Source: CAZNPU01 sp964575335 (GTDB lineage Bacteria > Planctomycetota > Phycisphaerae > Phycisphaerales > SM1A02). From it: a DNA stretch of 64,000 bases. Positions 18,970-27,650 of this stretch are shown here, piece after piece. The stretch lies in assembly GCA_964575335.1 (NCBI GenBank), contig CAZNPU010000007.1, positions 1 to 64,000 of the forward strand, read 5' to 3'. The notes below the pieces were generated by a model. It made no database searches, was not told the origin of the DNA, and worked only from the letters and a program-made list of their open reading frames with translations. Each line of letters starts with the position of its first letter. Position 1 is the first letter of the stretch. A program made the position numbers and the translations under genes.

Positions 18970-19361
18970 AGTGGCTTCAACGCCTGTTCCGGAGGGACGT
19001 GGCGCCGCTTGGCCAGCAAGGCGAGCGGGTTGCTGCACAGTGGCTCAAACGCCGCGGCTATCGCATCCTGCAACGCAATATGTCCGTGGGCGATGACGAA
19101 GCGGATCTGATCGCCCTTGATCCGGATGGCAGGACAATTGTGATCGTTGAGGTCAAGACCCGCCGCAGCGAAACGCCCTTGCCGGAATTCAGCGTCAATC
19201 GCACCAAACAATACCGAATGGCGCGGCTGGCTGCGCGATTGCAGCAGCGAGCTGAATATGCCAATTGCCCATTTCGATTTGACGCCATCGCAATTGTCTG
19301 GCCGCAGGGCGCAACGCCAGACATTCGACATCACCCCGGCGCATTTGATTCGCCGTGGTAG
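18966..19361 (+). CDS. yraN: UPF0102/YraN family endonuclease-like protein
   Basis: A 131-residue YraN protein with a predicted nuclease fold like Holliday-junction resolvases: LGQQGERVAAQWLKRRGYRI, then DDEADLIALDPDGRTIVIVE and VKTR, which supply the acidic residues and Lys of the D-(x)n-E-x-K site. It starts inside the stop codon of the lipoprotein gene (ATGA overlap), so the two are translated together. Biochemical role is not established for the family. Confidence 0.9.
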   Translation: MKWLQRLFRRDVAPLGQQGERVAAQWLKRRGYRILQRNMSVGDDEADLIALDPDGRTIVIVEVKTRRSETPLPEFSVNRTKQYRMARLAARLQQRAEYANCPFRFDAIAIVWPQGATPDIRHHPGAFDSPW

Positions 19362-19388
19362 CCATCGCCAGTCATATCGCGCGAGGCT

Positions 19389-21089
19389 TTAGCCAGGATC
19401 GGCTGTCGCATCCGCATCAGGCCGGATCGCTGGTGTTGCCTGCGCGATCAATGCGTCGATCACGCGTGCCGCCAACTGTTCAGCAGACTGATTGGCATGA
19501 TGCTCAATGCGAAGATCATCGGGCCATTCGACCGGCGCCTGGTAGCGCTGCTTTGCGTCGAGATACACCTGCCAGTCAGCATCGGAAACTTCATGATGAT
19601 CACGCGCCCGCTGCGCCATGCGCCTGCGCGTTTCTTCATCTGAACACACTGCATGGACAATCGCATGCGGAACGCGCTGCTGCATTGCCAGTTCCAGAAA
19701 CGGCATGCGCATGGCAGCAGATGGAAAGGTCGCATCAACAATCACCACGCGCCCTGCCTGCAGCGCGCTGCGGGTTTTTTCCAGCATCTTGCGATACGTT
19801 CGCTCGGTGAACTGCGGTGAATACAGCTTTGCAGCAGCATCGCCCTGCGGCCGCTGGGTTGGCGACATCCCCGCCAACTGCTTGCGAAGAACATCGCTTC
19901 GCAACACCAGAGCGTTCAAAGGTTGCGCAAGCTGCGCCGCAGCATGGCTCTTGCCGCTGGCAGGCAAACCGGTGGTGAGCACCAGCGCAGGCCCCAAGGT
20001 GTAGCCGGCTGCGAGATGAAAATAACGCATCGCTTCGCAGCAGGCCTCAACCCGCTCCGCTTCCCCCACGCCGCCATCGTTGGCTTTGATGCTCGCCACC
20101 TTGCCGCGCACGATCGCCAGATGCAGCTTGTAGAAGTTGGTCAGGCGATGCATCTGCCGGTCGCGCGCGAGCGAAGCGTACGTCTGCAGGAGATACCGCC
20201 CAAGCTCGCGATGGCCGCGATCGTCCAGGTCCATCGCCAGAAACGCCATCTCGCACGCCACATCGCGGCAGCGGAAGCGAGGCGAAAACTCGATGCAGTC
20301 GTACACCACGATGCGATCATCCATCACGCAGATGTTGCCCGTATGCAGGTCGCCGTGGCCTTCGCGCACCCGTCCATCACGCATGCGCTGTTCAAGAAGC
20401 GCATGATGAGATTCGACAAACCCCAGAAGCGACTGTTTGAGATGCAGAAAAAGCCGCTGCGACAGCGGCGTGGCCATTGATTGCTGTGCGTGGGGCTGAT
20501 CGCCCATCTGCTGCAGCAACTCGTGAAAGTTTTCTTCAATCTGCCTGCGCAACTCATCGGGCGATGCATATTCATCAACGCCCGGCCCGGTCGCTGCTTC
20601 CTGATGGAACTGCGCGAGCATCGCAGCAAGCTGATCGAGCCGCTCCCGATTGATGTCGCTGCGTTCCAGACGCCTGCTGAGCATCTGCTCTTCCGGAAGA
20701 CGCACCATTTCGACAGCGTATTCGATGATGTCGCCGCTGCCGTCAATGCGAATTGAGCAGTCACGCTCGCAGCAAATCGGCGCAACGCGAATGTAAATGT
20801 CCGCCGCCAGCCGCCGATTGAGCCGCACTTCTTCCTCGCAAAAGTGCTTTCGCCGCTCCAGCGTGCTGTAATCGAGAAATCCCAGGTCAAGCGGTTTCTT
20901 TATTTTGAAGACGCGATCGCCTGCGAAAAACAGCAGTGAAATATGCGTTTGCAGAAACGACACTTGCTCAACGGCAAACGGATACGCGCCCGGCTGCTGC
21001 AGGGCTGTGATCAGCGCTGCAGTGGACGGCGCAGCGGTATTTTCCGCCCGAGCTGTATTGCGTGCGTGGATGGATTTTGATGTGCTCAT
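19389..21089 (-). CDS. Two-domain kinase: APH-like domain plus P-loop (AAA_33) kinase
   Basis: The 566-residue protein joins an aminoglycoside-phosphotransferase-like kinase domain (HGDLHTGN at 245-252 as catalytic loop, YDCIEF with Asp264 as metal ligand) to a P-loop kinase domain beginning LTTGLPASGKSHAA (374-381 Walker A). This architecture is a conserved family of unknown substrate; it is not a resistance gene on the evidence here. The stop of the upstream DUF1573 gene overlaps its ATG by four bases, so the pair is coupled. Sequence VVIVDATFPSAAMR in the second domain is typical of the zeta-toxin/AAA_33 group. Confidence 0.85.
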   Translation of the reverse strand: MSTSKSIHARNTARAENTAAPSTAALITALQQPGAYPFAVEQVSFLQTHISLLFFAGDRVFKIKKPLDLGFLDYSTLERRKHFCEEEVRLNRRLAADIYIRVAPICCERDCSIRIDGSGDIIEYAVEMVRLPEEQMLSRRLERSDINRERLDQLAAMLAQFHQEAATGPGVDEYASPDELRRQIEENFHELLQQMGDQPHAQQSMATPLSQRLFLHLKQSLLGFVESHHALLEQRMRDGRVREGHGDLHTGNICVMDDRIVVYDCIEFSPRFRCRDVACEMAFLAMDLDDRGHRELGRYLLQTYASLARDRQMHRLTNFYKLHLAIVRGKVASIKANDGGVGEAERVEACCEAMRYFHLAAGYTLGPALVLTTGLPASGKSHAAAQLAQPLNALVLRSDVLRKQLAGMSPTQRPQGDAAAKLYSPQFTERTYRKMLEKTRSALQAGRVVIVDATFPSAAMRMPFLELAMQQRVPHAIVHAVCSDEETRRRMAQRARDHHEVSDADWQVYLDAKQRYQAPVEWPDDLRIEHHANQSAEQLAARVIDALIAQATPAIRPDADATADPG

Positions 21090-21925
21090 GGCTCAGGCGG
21101 CAGCTCAACAGCGTGCTCACGCTCGCCATCGCTTGGGGCGCTGTTGCGCAGTAAAGGAAGACTGGGACGCGGATTCACAGGCAGAGGACCGATCCCCCCT
21201 GATTCCGGCACACCTTCATGCACCACAATGCGCAGCGGCTTGGCGTCATCGATCTCCAGTACCAACTCCGCATCTTCGGGCAGGGACTCGGCTGTCTGGC
21301 GAACGTGGAGCTTTGTTTCCCAGATTGGCGGAATGCGAGCCGGATCGCGCGACTGTGAGCGCTGCGTCCAGCCGTCAGAGCGAACTTCAAGTCCCGGCGC
21401 AGCGGTAATGCGCAAATCGCTTGGCGGATCGGTCGTGTTATACATGGCTGCGTGAACCGGCAGCAGGGTGACTTGACCCGGCTCAACGCCGATGACATTA
21501 CTTACAGCGCGAAGCTGTGGGAGGTAGTGGCCGGTTGCGCGGAGCTTGAGCATTTGCACGCCGTGATCGCCGTCAAATACAACGCGGAGCAGCACGGTCT
21601 TTGCGGGATCACTGAGCGTCAGCGTCACGGGCAGATCAAACGGCTCGCCCGGCTCAAGCGTCACCGGCTCCATGTCCGCCACCACGCATCCGCACTCGGG
21701 CTTCACCGCCAAGATCGTCAGCGGCTCGCCCAGCCGATTGTACAGATGGAACGTATGGTGCAGCTTCACCTGCGGTTCAGCCATCGGGACAACGCCGAAG
21801 TCGTGCGTCGTTTCGCCAGCCAGCGGGCCTCGCACAAGAAAATACCAGTACGCAAATGCAAGGCTCCCGCTGAGAAGCGTCAGGACGCAGATCGCTCCAA
21901 TCAGCAGTGCTCGCCAACGTTTCAT
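21086..21925 (-). CDS. Membrane-anchored DUF1573 protein
   Basis: The 279-residue protein begins with one transmembrane or signal-anchor helix (residues 6-30) and then a DUF1573 Ig-like domain: HDFGVVPMAEPQVKLHHTF, LTILAVKPECGCVVADMEPV with its conserved CGC, and LEPGEPFDLPVTL. A second beta-rich region follows, with a Pro-rich tail. The start at 21925 has GGAG about nine bases upstream. DUF1573 proteins are common exported proteins in planctomycetes and Bacteroidetes; the role is unknown. It is coupled to the kinase gene downstream. Confidence 0.82.
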   Translation of the reverse strand: MKRWRALLIGAICVLTLLSGSLAFAYWYFLVRGPLAGETTHDFGVVPMAEPQVKLHHTFHLYNRLGEPLTILAVKPECGCVVADMEPVTLEPGEPFDLPVTLTLSDPAKTVLLRVVFDGDHGVQMLKLRATGHYLPQLRAVSNVIGVEPGQVTLLPVHAAMYNTTDPPSDLRITAAPGLEVRSDGWTQRSQSRDPARIPPIWETKLHVRQTAESLPEDAELVLEIDDAKPLRIVVHEGVPESGGIGPLPVNPRPSLPLLRNSAPSDGEREHAVELPPEP

Positions 21926-22288
21926 TTGCAGATTCTCCAGAACGCTACCTTCATGCAGACAGACAGGCAGAACACAAGACCAGTCACACGGCTTTGCCCG
22001 GCTCAATGCCGCGGATAGAAGCGAATGCGGCTGCAGCAATTCGCTTGGGAAGAAAAACAGCCCCAGCTAAAGAATAGTGCAACTCGCGGAGGGAAACCCA
22101 CCGGCATTGCGGAAGAGAATTCTTCGGCAAATGGTCGATGCGCCGCGTTGACGGTGTGGTCCGGGCCAACTGCCAGACTGGCAGCCAAAAACGCGGCAGG
22201 GCCGATGCCAGGGGCGTATCTCAGCGGCGCGGGCTTTGCTGAATGCGCAAGGCGGGCCACGTCGCATCGCCCAGAGGAGATATTTGTC
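21926..22288. other. Divergent promoter region between DUF1573 gene and clpB
   Basis: About 360 bases without a gene I can support, although the clpB frame stays open upstream to 22025. TGCCAGACTGGCA around 22167-22182 is a short palindrome. I see no CIRCE element or sigma-32-type promoter. Regulation of clpB therefore cannot be read from the sequence. Confidence 0.4.
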
Positions 22289-24964
22289 ATGCGCATGGAT
22301 CGGTTCACCACGCTTGCCCAGGAAGTGCTTGCTGGCGCTCAATCGCTGGCGATTGAGAAGTCGCATGCCGAGATGACGCCGCTGCACATACTCGCAGCCA
22401 TGCTGCAGGAGCGTTCCAACATCGCCCATTCGATACTGGGCAAGGGCGGCTTCAACAGCGATCGCATCGCACAGATTGTTCAAAGCGAGCTTGGACGCAA
22501 GCCAACGATTTCCGGCGCAACTCAGCCGCAGGCAAGTCCCGTGGTCATGCAGGTGCTGACGACCGCTGAACAGGAAGCCAAGCGCCTCAATGACAGTTAC
22601 ATCTCAACGGAACATCTCCTGCTGGCGCTGGCCGACGTGAAATCTGACGCCAAGGAAGTCCTGTCGGTCAACGGCGTGGATCGCAAGCGGCTTCTGGAGG
22701 CGATTCAGGCATTGCGGCAGGCCTCAGGCGTCACCAACGTGAACGATCCGGGCGCGGAATCAACGTATGAAGCGCTGAAGAAGTACGGCATCGACCTCAC
22801 CGAGCGCGCAGCGGCGGGCAAACTGGATCCGGTAATCGGCCGGGATGAAGAAATCCGCCGGTGCATGCAGGTGCTGTCGCGACGCACGAAAAACAACCCG
22901 GTACTGATCGGCGAGCCCGGTGTGGGAAAGACCGCAATTGCTGAAGGCCTTGCGCTTCGCATCGTCAACGGCGACTGTCCCTCCTCCATGCGCGATTCGC
23001 GCATTGTGGCGCTGGATGTGGGTCAAATGCTTGCCGGGGCGAAGTTCCGCGGTGAATTCGAAGAGCGCCTCAAGGCGGTTTTGCGCGAAGTCACCGCCAG
23101 CCAGGGCCGAATCATTCTGTTCATCGACGAATTGCACACGGTCGTGGGCGCCGGAGCGGCGGAAGGTGCGGTAAGCGCCGGCAACCTGCTCAAGCCGGCC
23201 CTTGCGCGGGGCGAATTGCGCTGCATCGGCGCAACCACGCTTGATGAATACCGCAAGCACATCGAAAAAGACGCAGCCTTCGAACGCCGCTTCCAGCCGG
23301 TGTACGTGGGCGAGCCCAGCGTGCAGGACACGATTGCGATCCTGCGCGGCCTGAAGCCTCGCTACGAAGCGCATCACGGCGTGCGCATTCAGGACGGCGC
23401 GCTGATCGCAGCTGCAACGCTCAGCTATCGCTATATTGCCGATCGCTTCCTGCCCGATAAGGCCATCGACCTGCTGGACGAGGCAGCGTCGCGACTGCGC
23501 ATCGAGAACGATTCCATGCCCGCTGAGCTGGATGAGCTGCGCCGGCGGATCATGCAACTTGAAATCGAGCGCGAAGCGCTGAAGCTGGAAACCGATCCTG
23601 AATCGAAGAAGCGTCTGGAATCGCTTGAAGGCGAGCTGGCGCAGCTGCAGGAGGAAAATCGCCGACTGACTGCGCAGTGGGAAGTGGAAAAGGCTGAGCT
23701 TGATGAGATCAAGCAGGTCAAGGAAATCATTGACCGCAAGCAGACCGAACTGGAGCAGGCGCAACGGCAAGGCGATCTGGAACGGGCTGCGCGCATTCAG
23801 TACGGCGAACTGCGGGAGCTTGACGCTCGATTGAAAGCTGCGAGCGAAAAACTTGAGAAGCGCCAGGCTGCCGGCCAGGCTCTGGTGAAAGAGGAAGTGG
23901 ACGCTGAGCAGATTGCTGAAGTCGTCTCGCGGTGGACAGGCATTCCCGTTTCGCGTCTGGTGGAAGGCGAGCGCGAGAAGCTGCTGCGCATGGAGCAGGA
24001 GCTTCACAAGCGCGTTGTGGGCCAGGCCGAAGCGGTGCGGGCCGTGGCTGAGGCGGTGCGCCGAAGCCGCGCCGGGCTGGGCGAAGCGTCGCGCCCGATC
24101 GGTTCGTTCCTGTTCCTCGGCCCCACCGGCGTGGGCAAGACCGAGCTGTGCAAAGCGCTGGCGGAATTTCTTTTCGACACCGAAGACGCCATGGTTCGCA
24201 TCGACATGAGCGAATACATGGAGCAGCATGCGGTGGCGCGGCTGATCGGTGCGCCGCCCGGCTATGTGGGTTATGAGGAGGGCGGTCGGCTCACCGAAGC
24301 CGTGCGCCGTCGGCCTTACTGCGTGGTGCTTTTCGACGAAATGGAAAAGGCCCACCCCGACGTCTTCAACATTCTGCTGCAGGTGCTCGATGACGGTCGA
24401 CTGACCGACGGTCACGGTCGCACGGTTGATTTCACCAACACCATCATCGTGATGACCAGCAATATCGGCTCGCAGCAGATTCTCTCGTTGACCGCTGGGG
24501 GCGCGCTGGATGTTGAAGTGGAAGCGCACGTGCGCGAAATCCTCAAGCAGACACTGCGGCCGGAACTGCTCAACCGCATTGATGAAACGATCATCTTCCA
24601 TCAGCTCTCCAAGGACGATCTGGTTGAAATCGTCGATATCCAGATCAACAACCTGAGCAAGCGTCTCTCGGAGCGCGGTCTGTTCATGGAGATGACGCCG
24701 GCGGCGAAATTGGCGCTGGCCAACGAAGGTTACGACCCGCAGTTCGGCGCACGGCCGCTGAAACGCGTCATTCAGCAGCGCATCGAAAACCAGATCGCCT
24801 CGCGCATTCTGGCTGGTGAATTTCAGCCCGGTGATGTGATCCTGGTTGACTATGAAGGCAAGTCGTTCGTTTTCAACAAGGCTGAGCAGGAGGACGAAGG
24901 CGATCAGGATCGCCCGCAAGGCGATTCGACCGACAGCGTCGAGGCGGAACTTATTGAGGATTGA
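22289..24964 (+). CDS. clpB: ATP-dependent disaggregase ClpB
   Basis: A complete ClpB/Hsp104-type unfoldase of 891 residues, which pulls proteins out of aggregates together with DnaK. In order: N-domain (FTTLAQEVLAGAQSLAIEKS and the Clp repeats), first AAA+ ring with Walker A GEPGVGKTA, a long coiled-coil middle domain at about residues 400-530, and second AAA+ ring with GPTGVGKTELCKAL and sensor motifs. The tail is acidic (EQEDEGDQDRPQ). The ATG at 22289 has GAGGAGA about nine bases upstream and matches the family start MRMDRFT, so the open frame upstream is not coding. clpB is followed by a PAC2 gene. Confidence 0.96.
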   Translation: MRMDRFTTLAQEVLAGAQSLAIEKSHAEMTPLHILAAMLQERSNIAHSILGKGGFNSDRIAQIVQSELGRKPTISGATQPQASPVVMQVLTTAEQEAKRLNDSYISTEHLLLALADVKSDAKEVLSVNGVDRKRLLEAIQALRQASGVTNVNDPGAESTYEALKKYGIDLTERAAAGKLDPVIGRDEEIRRCMQVLSRRTKNNPVLIGEPGVGKTAIAEGLALRIVNGDCPSSMRDSRIVALDVGQMLAGAKFRGEFEERLKAVLREVTASQGRIILFIDELHTVVGAGAAEGAVSAGNLLKPALARGELRCIGATTLDEYRKHIEKDAAFERRFQPVYVGEPSVQDTIAILRGLKPRYEAHHGVRIQDGALIAAATLSYRYIADRFLPDKAIDLLDEAASRLRIENDSMPAELDELRRRIMQLEIEREALKLETDPESKKRLESLEGELAQLQEENRRLTAQWEVEKAELDEIKQVKEIIDRKQTELEQAQRQGDLERAARIQYGELRELDARLKAASEKLEKRQAAGQALVKEEVDAEQIAEVVSRWTGIPVSRLVEGEREKLLRMEQELHKRVVGQAEAVRAVAEAVRRSRAGLGEASRPIGSFLFLGPTGVGKTELCKALAEFLFDTEDAMVRIDMSEYMEQHAVARLIGAPPGYVGYEEGGRLTEAVRRRPYCVVLFDEMEKAHPDVFNILLQVLDDGRLTDGHGRTVDFTNTIIVMTSNIGSQQILSLTAGGALDVEVEAHVREILKQTLRPELLNRIDETIIFHQLSKDDLVEIVDIQINNLSKRLSERGLFMEMTPAAKLALANEGYDPQFGARPLKRVIQQRIENQIASRILAGEFQPGDVILVDYEGKSFVFNKAEQEDEGDQDRPQGDSTDSVEAELIED

Positions 24965-25178
24965 ACCCTACACAAACGCCGCCTGTCCGGCACGTGCGCA
25001 CACTGCGTCTGCTGCGCCGGTGCTGAATGGGCCGGAGTTCCGATCCTCCGGGATGTCCGCCGCAATCGCCGCTTCAACGGCATACCATGCGCTGTTCAGG
25101 CAGATGCGCCCGCGACCGGACAGCGATTCGTTTTCGAAACCCGTATCAACGCATCTAGACAGAGAGTGATCTTCACAC

Positions 25179-26165
25179 ATGGCTGAGCAAGCGAATCGAC
25201 AGGAAACATGGCTTATCGCGGCGTGGCCCGGCATGGGCAACGTGGCTGTGGGCGCCTGCGCATATCTGGTGACGAAGCTTGGCGCACAGCTTGTGCATGA
25301 GCTGCCCAGCCGCGATGTGTTCGACGTGCAGCACATTGAAGTCAAGAACGGCATCGCGCAGCCCGGCCGGCTGCCGCGCAGCATGTTCTTTGAGTGGCGG
25401 CATCCGACAAACGGGCGCAACCTGCTCATCTTTATTGGCGAATCGCAACCGCAGGAGCGCGGCTACGCGTTCTGCCATCGATTGCTTGAGTACGCCATCA
25501 GCCGAGGCGTGACGCGTGTCTTCACCTTTGCCGCCATGGCTACGCAGCTCAATCCCACCGATGCGCCGCGCGTGTTCGGCGTGGCAACCAGTCGCGATCA
25601 GTTGAACGAACTGCAGAAGCACGACGTCACGATTCTGCGCGAAGGTCAGATCAGCGGCCTCAACGGCGTGCTGCTCGCAGCGGCTGCAGAGCACGGCCTA
25701 CCCGCAGCGTGCCTGCTGGGCGAGTTGCCCTACTTCGCAGCTGCGGTTCCCAACCCTAAAGCGTCGCAGGCGGTGCTGGAAGTTTTCAGCTCGATGACGG
25801 ATATCGACATCGATTTCACCGAACTCAAAGAGCAGGCCGAGGCTGTGGAGCAGGCTCTGCTGGAGTTGATGGAGAAGATGCAGGAAGCTGCGCGTCAGCA
25901 GGCGGAGGCTGCAGGCGAGGAATCGTTCAGCGTGCCGGGCTTTGCTGTTGAAGACGATGACGATGATGATGACATCGAGCCGACCGAAACAGCCAAGAAA
26001 GAACCGGAACTCGACTACGCGACGCGCCAGCGCATCGAAGCGCTCTTTGATGCAGCGAACACCGATCGGGACAAAGCATTTCAACTGAAACGCGAACTCG
26101 ATCGGCTCGGCGTATTCAAACAGTACGAGAACCGGTTCCTCGATCTGTTCAAGAAGGGCGGATAA
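25179..26165 (+). CDS. PAC2-family protein with acidic C-terminal extension
   Basis: The 328-residue protein shows the PAC2 pattern: WLIAAWPGMGNVAVGACAYL at the start, LLIFIGESQP, and GLNGVLLAAAAEHGLPAACL later. PAC2 proteins assemble the eukaryotic proteasome; archaeal and bacterial relatives have unknown or chaperone-like roles. Beyond about residue 215 it has a coiled-coil helix (EQAEAVEQALLELMEKM), then an acidic tract of eight Asp/Glu in a row and a C-terminal helical cap. The tract is encoded by GAT/GAC repeats. A hairpin directly after the stop probably ends the transcript. The gene follows clpB by 214 bases in the same direction. Confidence 0.85.
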   Translation: MAEQANRQETWLIAAWPGMGNVAVGACAYLVTKLGAQLVHELPSRDVFDVQHIEVKNGIAQPGRLPRSMFFEWRHPTNGRNLLIFIGESQPQERGYAFCHRLLEYAISRGVTRVFTFAAMATQLNPTDAPRVFGVATSRDQLNELQKHDVTILREGQISGLNGVLLAAAAEHGLPAACLLGELPYFAAAVPNPKASQAVLEVFSSMTDIDIDFTELKEQAEAVEQALLELMEKMQEAARQQAEAAGEESFSVPGFAVEDDDDDDDIEPTETAKKEPELDYATRQRIEALFDAANTDRDKAFQLKRELDRLGVFKQYENRFLDLFKKGG

Positions 26166-26166
26166 T

Positions 26167-26196
26167 CGCAGCTTCACTGCAAAAATCGAAGCTGCG
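26167..26196 (+). terminator. Hairpin after the PAC2 gene
   Basis: CGCAGCTTC (26167-26175) pairs perfectly with GAAGCTGCG (26188-26196), nine pairs and a 12-base A-rich loop, starting one base after the PAC2 stop codon. It also lies in the gap before the convergent S41 peptidase gene. Confidence 0.6.
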
Positions 26197-26285
26197 CCAG
26201 GTTCGGTTGCGGCCACATGGCAATAGCGCGGCATCGCCTTGCAGATTTTCTGCCAATCTGCTGAGTAATGCCCTATCCGGCTGGG

Positions 26286-27623
26286 TCATTGCCTGCCACG
26301 GTCTGATGATGCCTGCCTGCGCACCTCGTCGGCTGCCACTTCAATTGCCCGCTGCAATTGCGGATCGTTTCCATTGGCATACTCCAGCGGAAACGCAACG
26401 TGAATATCCGGCTCAACGCCGATGCCCTCCAGCCGCTGATCGTCCACGCGCACGTCCATCACAGCGACAATGAGCAGGCTGTTGTCACTGAGCAAAAACG
26501 GTCGACCGCCCACCACGGCTCCGGACGTTGTTGTGCCGACGACCGGACCGATCCCGCGTGTCTTAAACGCATGGGTAATGATCTCCTTGCCGCTGCGCAC
26601 CGTTTCATCAACAAGCAGCACAGCCGGCTTGCGCCACTGCATATCAAGCACGTTCCATTTGCCGCCTCGGGGTCTGAACGACAGCGCAGGCACATCGGTA
26701 TTGAACAGATTCACATAATCGGGGTTTGCCCCGCCCCATCCGCAGCGCAGATCGAGCACGAGCGAATCGGCGCCAGCGAGCGCTCCTTCGCCGGTCACAA
26801 GCTCAACCAGAAGTTCCTGAAATTCGCGTGATGCATACGACCGCACACGCACATAGCCGATGCGAACGCCGCCGTGCTCGACAATCGTTGCGCTTGACCG
26901 CTGCGCGTGCGCAAATGCCTGCTGCGGCTCGATCCAGATCGGCGTGACCGCCACAGTAAACGGTTCACCGTCGGCTGTGCGCCGAACCATCATCTCCACA
27001 ACCTCGCCAGCACGGCCGCGAAATGATTCAATCGGATGAAACCGCTCGCCATTGACCGACACAATCTCATCGCCCACCTTTAAACCTGCTTCGGCGCCAG
27101 GCAAGCCGTCAAGCACATCGCGCACAAATGTCCTGCCATCTCGCTGTACCGTCACAATGCCGATGCCTTCGTATCGCACCTTGCCATCCGGCACAGCGCG
27201 TTCGAACGCATCGCCCAGCGCGAATCGATAGATGTCAAGCAGTTCGTAATAGGCCTGATCCGTCGGAACGTGATAGCTGGTGTGCGAGGTCTTCAGCTCA
27301 GCAAGCATCGCATTAATGATCTGCGCATGTTCCTCGCGCGATTGCACTTCGCGCGCCAGCGGCTCATAGCGCTCCAGCATCGCGGGCCAATCCACGCCGT
27401 TGAACTCAGGATCGTAAAAATGCTCGTTGACGATCGACCACGCCTCCCGCAGCAGCGCATCAGATTGTGCATGCGATGACGCGCTGAAAGAGATCACAAT
27501 CAAGCACAACAGTGCAAGCTGCACCATGATGCGTCTGCAGCGCTGCTCAAAATTTCGACCTGCTTTCTCTGAGGATGCAACACGAGGCCGATTGGAAAGT
27601 TTCTGTGAATGTGCTTGATGCAT
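26286..27623 (-). CDS. Exported S41-family peptidase with PDZ domain
   Basis: The 445-residue protein has an N-terminal signal sequence (hydrophobic core VQLALLCLIVISFSASS, cleavage after SHAQ), a helical S41 N-domain (AWSIVNEHFYDPEFNGVDW), a PDZ domain (DGLPGAEAGLKVGDEIVSVN) and a C-terminal tail-specific protease fold. The likely nucleophile is the Ser of DETVRSGKEI. The catalytic Lys usually seen in the GKG strand is replaced by TTTSGAVV, as in S41B-type members. It may therefore be a divergent or non-CtpA type enzyme. Start could also be ATG at 27527. It lies 27 bases after the msrBA gene on the same strand. Confidence 0.83.
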   Translation of the reverse strand: MHQAHSQKLSNRPRVASSEKAGRNFEQRCRRIMVQLALLCLIVISFSASSHAQSDALLREAWSIVNEHFYDPEFNGVDWPAMLERYEPLAREVQSREEHAQIINAMLAELKTSHTSYHVPTDQAYYELLDIYRFALGDAFERAVPDGKVRYEGIGIVTVQRDGRTFVRDVLDGLPGAEAGLKVGDEIVSVNGERFHPIESFRGRAGEVVEMMVRRTADGEPFTVAVTPIWIEPQQAFAHAQRSSATIVEHGGVRIGYVRVRSYASREFQELLVELVTGEGALAGADSLVLDLRCGWGGANPDYVNLFNTDVPALSFRPRGGKWNVLDMQWRKPAVLLVDETVRSGKEIITHAFKTRGIGPVVGTTTSGAVVGGRPFLLSDNSLLIVAVMDVRVDDQRLEGIGVEPDIHVAFPLEYANGNDPQLQRAIEVAADEVRRQASSDRGRQ

Positions 27624-27650
27624 AATGCAAGCGGCGTTTGCTTTCTACAT

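Noticed and set aside
22760..24919. Long open frame (719 codons) antisense to clpB
   Set aside because: It lies wholly inside clpB and its translation is His/Leu/Arg-rich shadow sequence without motifs.
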